DNA from: UBA6522 sp965237785
GTDB taxonomy: Bacteria > Pseudomonadota > Gammaproteobacteria > Steroidobacterales > Rariloculaceae
NCBI GenBank assembly: GCA_965237785.1
Contig: OZ250159.1
Location: 3,224,001-3,288,000 of the forward strand
DNA: 64,000 nt
Direction of reading: 5' to 3'
Shown here: in pieces, positions 60,875 through 64,000 of the stretch
Numbering within the stretch: position 1 is the first letter of the stretch
Layout: every line of letters starts with the position of its first letter
Translations under genes and position numbers: made by a program
The notes under the pieces: generated by a model
Databases searched by the model: none
What the model was told of the DNA's origin: nothing
What the model saw: the letters and a program-made list of their open reading frames with translations, nothing else

Positions 60875-61927
60875 TCAGGCGCCTGGCGTGCAGGTGTACG
60901 GCTCGGGCGTCTCCCCCAGGGCCAGCCAGTAACGCTCGATCGTCGCCGGCTCCGTGAATGTATCCGGATCCGTGAACACCGCGGAGTAGTCCAGGCGGGA
61001 TTGATCCTCGCTCAGGGTGATCCGTTCCGTCACATCGACCGAATCGCCGAGCCCGAACCCGAAGAAGAAATAATTCCAGGCGATGTCGCTCGTCTCCACC
61101 ACCAGCGTGTCGCCCTCCCAATGACCCGAGGAGTAACCCACGGGACTCGGCGGACGATCGTCAGGAAACTCGCTGTCGATGTAAATGGTCCGCTCGACAT
61201 CGTACTCGTGGGCGAGGATCCTGATATTCGAACCGTCTTCGATGAACGTAAACGGATGCGGCGTGATCATCACTGCCGGCATCCCCTTGCCCATGCAGTG
61301 CAGATCCGGATCATCCAAAGGATCCCAGGCGGCTCGCATGGCGAGGGCCTCTTCGTTCCAGGGCAGGTGAATGCCGATGGCGCCTTCCAATGACGTCGTA
61401 CCCGCGCTGCGGTGAGGTTGGCTCCAGACGCGAAACATCCCCAGGTTCTCCGCCGCGGCATCCACCACGTCGTCCTCCGTGGCGGCCCAGTGGGCCTGTC
61501 CGCCCGCTTCGGCTGTCTCGTTGAAGTAAGGGGCCGCACCGCCGTTGAGAATGACCTCCTGACCGTCCGGAAGCAGGACGTTGTTGGCGAGAAAGACCTG
61601 GTCCCGGCGCGTCGACACCTGGCCGGCAATGCTGACCTGCTGTCCCGGCGCAAAGTTGTCCGCCGATACGCCTCCCCGGGTGAGCGTGTACATGGAGCCG
61701 AACGCCTGAATCTCCCAGGACTGCTCGCTGCCGTCGTCGTTGGCGACGGTGAGTTCGAACGACGGATGGGGGTTCGCCCAATTGACGCTTACCAACTCCC
61801 CTTCCATCACTTCAATGTCCACGGAAAACTCGGCGCGAGAATGGTGAGCCATCGCGGCCAACGGGGCGAGAATCACCGCCGAGGCAAGAATCACGGCTGA
61901 GGCACGCATCGCTCTATTGTTTGTCAT
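60875..61927 (-). CDS. DUF6152-type exported two-domain protein
   Basis: 350 residues with a long signal sequence (SAVILASAVILAPLAAMAHH), then HHSRAEFSVDIEVMEGELVSVNWANPHPSFEL, a GQQVSIAGQVSTRRD strand and NNVLLPDGQEVIL of the first domain. The second has DPDLHCMGKGMPAVMITPHPFTF, GSNIRILAHEYDVERTIYID, VGYSSGHWEGDTLVVETSD and TFTEPATIERYWLALG. It is the closest two-domain relative of the 57662 gene in layout. The ATG at 61927 precedes the signal. A divergent, AT-rich gap of 61 bases separates it from the next minus-strand gene. Confidence 0.75.
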   Translation of the reverse strand: MTNNRAMRASAVILASAVILAPLAAMAHHSRAEFSVDIEVMEGELVSVNWANPHPSFELTVANDDGSEQSWEIQAFGSMYTLTRGGVSADNFAPGQQVSIAGQVSTRRDQVFLANNVLLPDGQEVILNGGAAPYFNETAEAGGQAHWAATEDDVVDAAAENLGMFRVWSQPHRSAGTTSLEGAIGIHLPWNEEALAMRAAWDPLDDPDLHCMGKGMPAVMITPHPFTFIEDGSNIRILAHEYDVERTIYIDSEFPDDRPPSPVGYSSGHWEGDTLVVETSDIAWNYFFFGFGLGDSVDVTERITLSEDQSRLDYSAVFTDPDTFTEPATIERYWLALGETPEPYTCTPGA

Positions 61928-61988
61928 TTTCGTATCCTTCCAAATAGTGGGAACTACCCCCTATATGTCGATCACAATATCTACCACG

Positions 61989-62603
61989 CTATGGAGGCGC
62001 ATTTCGCTCTCGGGACCCGTCCGGGTACAGCCGGTAACGAATTGCCCTGCCCTCGTCATCGAGAAATCTCAAGGATTGCTGGAACAAGCCCTGGGGAAGC
62101 GATCCTTCGGGCACGGTCGCTTCTAGGATGTACAACCGCCCGGCATGAAAGTACATCCCGGCAAAGGTTCGCGAGCGATCGGGGTTGGTCATCTGCAACT
62201 GATGGCCTTCGACGAGGTCTATGTGATGCCATGCGTCGAAGGTGACCTCGCCACCCCGGAACCGGAAATTGCGCGCCGCGTAGGCAACCGATGCGCGCTG
62301 GTCGTAGAGCCAGAGCGACGCGTTGTTGGCATCGTCCGTTCGGTCGGCGAGCTCGCCATAGACTCGCTGCGCATCGGTGAAGTCGACCACGGTTAGCGAA
62401 TGGAGGCTGTCGCCGTCGGTAACCGAATAGACCCTGGCGGGCAGCGTCGCACCGTATTCCGAATCGTAGGAGACTACATGCACTTCCGGTTCGGCCGGAA
62501 AGTTGGCGCTGAAGAATTCCGCCTGGTCGACGAACTGACGCCACTGTGCCGATGCGGCGTGTGAAACCAGCGCAAAAGGGACTAGTAGTAGCAAGGCTCG
62601 CAT
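61989..62603 (-). CDS. Exported protein of unknown function
   Basis: 204 residues: signal peptide (MRALLLLVPFALVSHAASA), then WRQFVDQAEFFSANFPAEPEVHVVSYDSEYGATLPARVYSVTDGDSLHSLTVVDFTDA. The FSVNFPAEP-like start and alternating strands recall a family of small exported proteins near DUF6152 genes. ATG 62603 follows GAGGAA. It lies 76 bases after the 62679-63056 DUF6152 gene in the same direction, so the two form a short operon. Confidence 0.65.
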   Translation of the reverse strand: MRALLLLVPFALVSHAASAQWRQFVDQAEFFSANFPAEPEVHVVSYDSEYGATLPARVYSVTDGDSLHSLTVVDFTDAQRVYGELADRTDDANNASLWLYDQRASVAYAARNFRFRGGEVTFDAWHHIDLVEGHQLQMTNPDRSRTFAGMYFHAGRLYILEATVPEGSLPQGLFQQSLRFLDDEGRAIRYRLYPDGSRERNAPP

Positions 62604-62678
62604 GGTAATTCCTCGTTCAACGCGTCTTCTGAGTAGCGCCGTATCCACGTCGCCAGGCTCGAATATTGCCGAGACGGG

Positions 62679-63056
62679 CTAGTCAAATTCCTTCTCCACT
62701 CCGCCCGGCGGCGTAACGTAGCCCAGCAGGCATCCCCTGGATCCATCCTTGAGTTGATGGCACCTGACCGAGATGGAATCGCCCGGTTTGACGTCGTCGC
62801 GGGACCAGTCGCGGCGGGTCAGCGCGATGATGCTGCCGCCCTCCAAAGCCCACATGGACGCCTCGCCGTTGTCGCCGGTCACTTCCAGGTGAATCCATAC
62901 ATGGGGGTTGAGCCAGAGGAGTTCCTTCACCTCGCCCTGCAAGTGCGTGTAATCCAACAGCGAATAGTTGCCATGGGAATGGTGGGCGAAGGCAGGCGCC
63001 GACAACATTGCAAGGCAGGCGAGCAAGGCCCCGGCCGCAGTGGAAAGTATACGCAT
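62679..63056 (-). CDS. DUF6152-type exported protein, single-domain
   Basis: 125 residues: signal peptide (ILSTAAGALLACLAMLSAPAFA) followed by HHSHGNYSLLDYTHLQGEVKELLWLNPHVWIHLEV, then SMWALEGGSIIALTRRDWSRDDVKPGDSISVRCHQLKDGSRGCLLGYV. This is a full single-domain DUF6152 protein with an extra cysteine pair. The start is GTG 63059 or ATG 63056; I used the ATG, with AGGAG upstream. It precedes the exported protein at 61989-62603 on the minus strand. The 286 bases to the right (63057-63342) show no further gene. Confidence 0.78.
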   Translation of the reverse strand: MRILSTAAGALLACLAMLSAPAFAHHSHGNYSLLDYTHLQGEVKELLWLNPHVWIHLEVTGDNGEASMWALEGGSIIALTRRDWSRDDVKPGDSISVRCHQLKDGSRGCLLGYVTPPGGVEKEFD

Positions 63057-63342
63057 CACGCTTCTCCTGTTTCACCTGGCAAACCAGGCTGGCACACAGA
63101 CCTGATAGCGCATTCTAACCCGGATATCGGACTTCGCCATACGCGTTGCACTCATGCTTTAATCTACGCCCTCTCTGTGCGAAGGGTATTGACGATGGTC
63201 GATGCCGTCACCTTCAGCGCTCCGGCAACCCGAGAGCGGCACTATCTTGCGCTGGGCGAAGCGTTCTTTGTCGTAGAATGCAACGTGTTCTGAGTGTCGG
63301 CGCGAATAGGGGTGGATTGACGATGCAATACAAAAACCTCGT

Positions 63343-64000
63343 GTGGCGGATCGTTCGGTGGTTGCCTGCCTCATGGTCTGCCTGTCGTCCGTACACGCGG
63401 CTGCGCAGGAGGGCACGCTGCTCGTGGTCAACCGCCACGCAGAGGCGGGAAGCATTTCGTTCTTTGACCTGGAATCCGACCTCGAGATCGCCCGCGTACC
63501 CATCGGCCCGGGTTGGCCCCATGAAGTGGCGGTGTCGCCGGATGGACGCTTGGCGTTGACAGCCGAGTACGGTCAGGAAGCCCCCGGCCGGCGGCTGGTG
63601 GTCATCGACATTCCCGGGGCGCGGGTACTGGGACGCATCGACATGGGGCCCGACACCAAGCCTCATGACTCGGTCTTCCTGCCCGACAATCGCCACGCGG
63701 TGGTCACACTTGAAACCCGGGATCAGCTCGCCCTTGTGGATGTCGCCAGCCTGAGCGTCGTCAGGACCTACCCCATCGGCGACGCCGCGCGGGAGGGGCA
63801 CATGATCTGGTTGAGCCCCGACGGCGGGCGAGCCTATGTCGGCGGTCGCCTCGGGCAGGGCACGGTCTCGGTGGTTCATCTGCAGGAGGATCGCCCGCCC
63901 ACGGTCATACCCTCCGGACTCGGCGCCGAAGCGATCACCGTTACACCCGATGGGCAAGCGGTGTGGATCATCAACCAGGACGAGAACACGATCTCGATCA
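63343..64000 (+). CDS. Exported YncE-like beta-propeller protein, cut by the window edge
   Basis: Runs off the right end. An N-terminal signal sequence (CLMVCLSSVHAAAQ) is followed by repeats of a seven-bladed propeller: LLVVNRHAEAGSISFFDLESDLEIARVPIGPGWPHEVAVSPDGRLALTAEYG, then VVIDIPGARVLGRIDMGPDTKPHDSVFLPDNRHAVVTLE and later LSPDGGRAYVGGRLGQGTVSVVHL. The GTG at 63343 and ATG at 63373 are the in-frame starts. An ATG at 63323 with a better ribosome binding site (AGGGGTGG) is in another frame, so a one-base indel near 63350 may separate the true start from the coding frame. Such propellers bind surface or redox partners. Confidence 0.7.
   Translation, partial: MADRSVVACLMVCLSSVHAAAQEGTLLVVNRHAEAGSISFFDLESDLEIARVPIGPGWPHEVAVSPDGRLALTAEYGQEAPGRRLVVIDIPGARVLGRIDMGPDTKPHDSVFLPDNRHAVVTLETRDQLALVDVASLSVVRTYPIGDAAREGHMIWLSPDGGRAYVGGRLGQGTVSVVHLQEDRPPTVIPSGLGAEAITVTPDGQAVWIINQDENTISI

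Noticed and set aside
1..64000. CRISPR arrays, rRNA and tRNA genes
   Set aside because: No regularly spaced repeats, rRNA-like sequence or cloverleaf-compatible segments were found by reading; a dedicated search could still find a tRNA that I missed.

Overview
The window looks like a piece of a GC-rich, uncultured proteobacterial chromosome, most likely gammaproteobacterial. This rests on protein character: XerD, a cofactor-dependent phosphoglycerate mutase, a DsbC-type protein, TonB receptors, and many exported DUF6152-type proteins. No rRNA or tRNA gene was found, so the assignment is an inference. The density of insertion sequences, toxin-antitoxin modules and broken genes suggests a host-associated or recently bottlenecked lineage. 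Some single-base frameshifts could instead be assembly errors.

Layout. 0-7 kb is a decay zone: a HicBA-type module, a frameshifted IS110 element inserted into a dispersed repeat (an uninterrupted copy lies at 6.65-6.79 kb), an M23 peptidase gene with its catalytic core deleted, an orphan lipoprotein, a Phd/VapC module and DUF4159/porin debris. 7-12.7 kb holds housekeeping genes: gamma-carbonic anhydrase, gpmA, acetoacetate-CoA ligase and a PlsC-like acyltransferase on the minus strand, divergent from xerD. 12.8-31.4 kb carries exported-protein genes: DUF6152 proteins, a DsbC-like protein, a flavocytochrome with a C-terminal triheme tail, a TetR regulator, a MetE-like enzyme, a DUF1592/DUF1552/ankyrin operon and a class III alcohol dehydrogenase. 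31.4-32.3 kb is a BKACE (DUF849) enzyme.

32.3-41.3 kb is an accessory block: a XamI-type restriction-modification pair, ParDE, RES/Xre and Phd/VapC modules, a scar of a second XamI gene, an IS1634-type transposase and an IS6 element that truncates a foreign-looking gene. 41.4-52.7 kb is a visibly less GC-rich island. On the minus strand it has an M19 dipeptidase, a DadA-like D-amino-acid dehydrogenase, an exported protein of unknown function and a TPR-sulfotransferase. Divergently it has a TonB receptor, a Na+ symporter, a GntR regulator and an ornithine-cyclodeaminase-like reductase. A truncated IS1182-type transposase closes it, abutting an SMP-30 gene. I read it as a peptide and D-amino (or imino) acid uptake and catabolism system.

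53.8-64 kb returns to the GC-rich background: SMP-30 lactonase, a frameshifted sulfatase, a heavily deleted amidohydrolase, more DUF6152 proteins, a large alpha/beta hydrolase and the start of a beta-propeller protein at the right edge.

The most interesting themes are the amino-acid island with its palindromic divergent promoter; the DUF6152 expansion, in which two domains occur both fused and as adjacent separate genes; the IS110 element with a candidate bridge-RNA region and a ready-made uninterrupted site; and the scarred restriction/toxin block.
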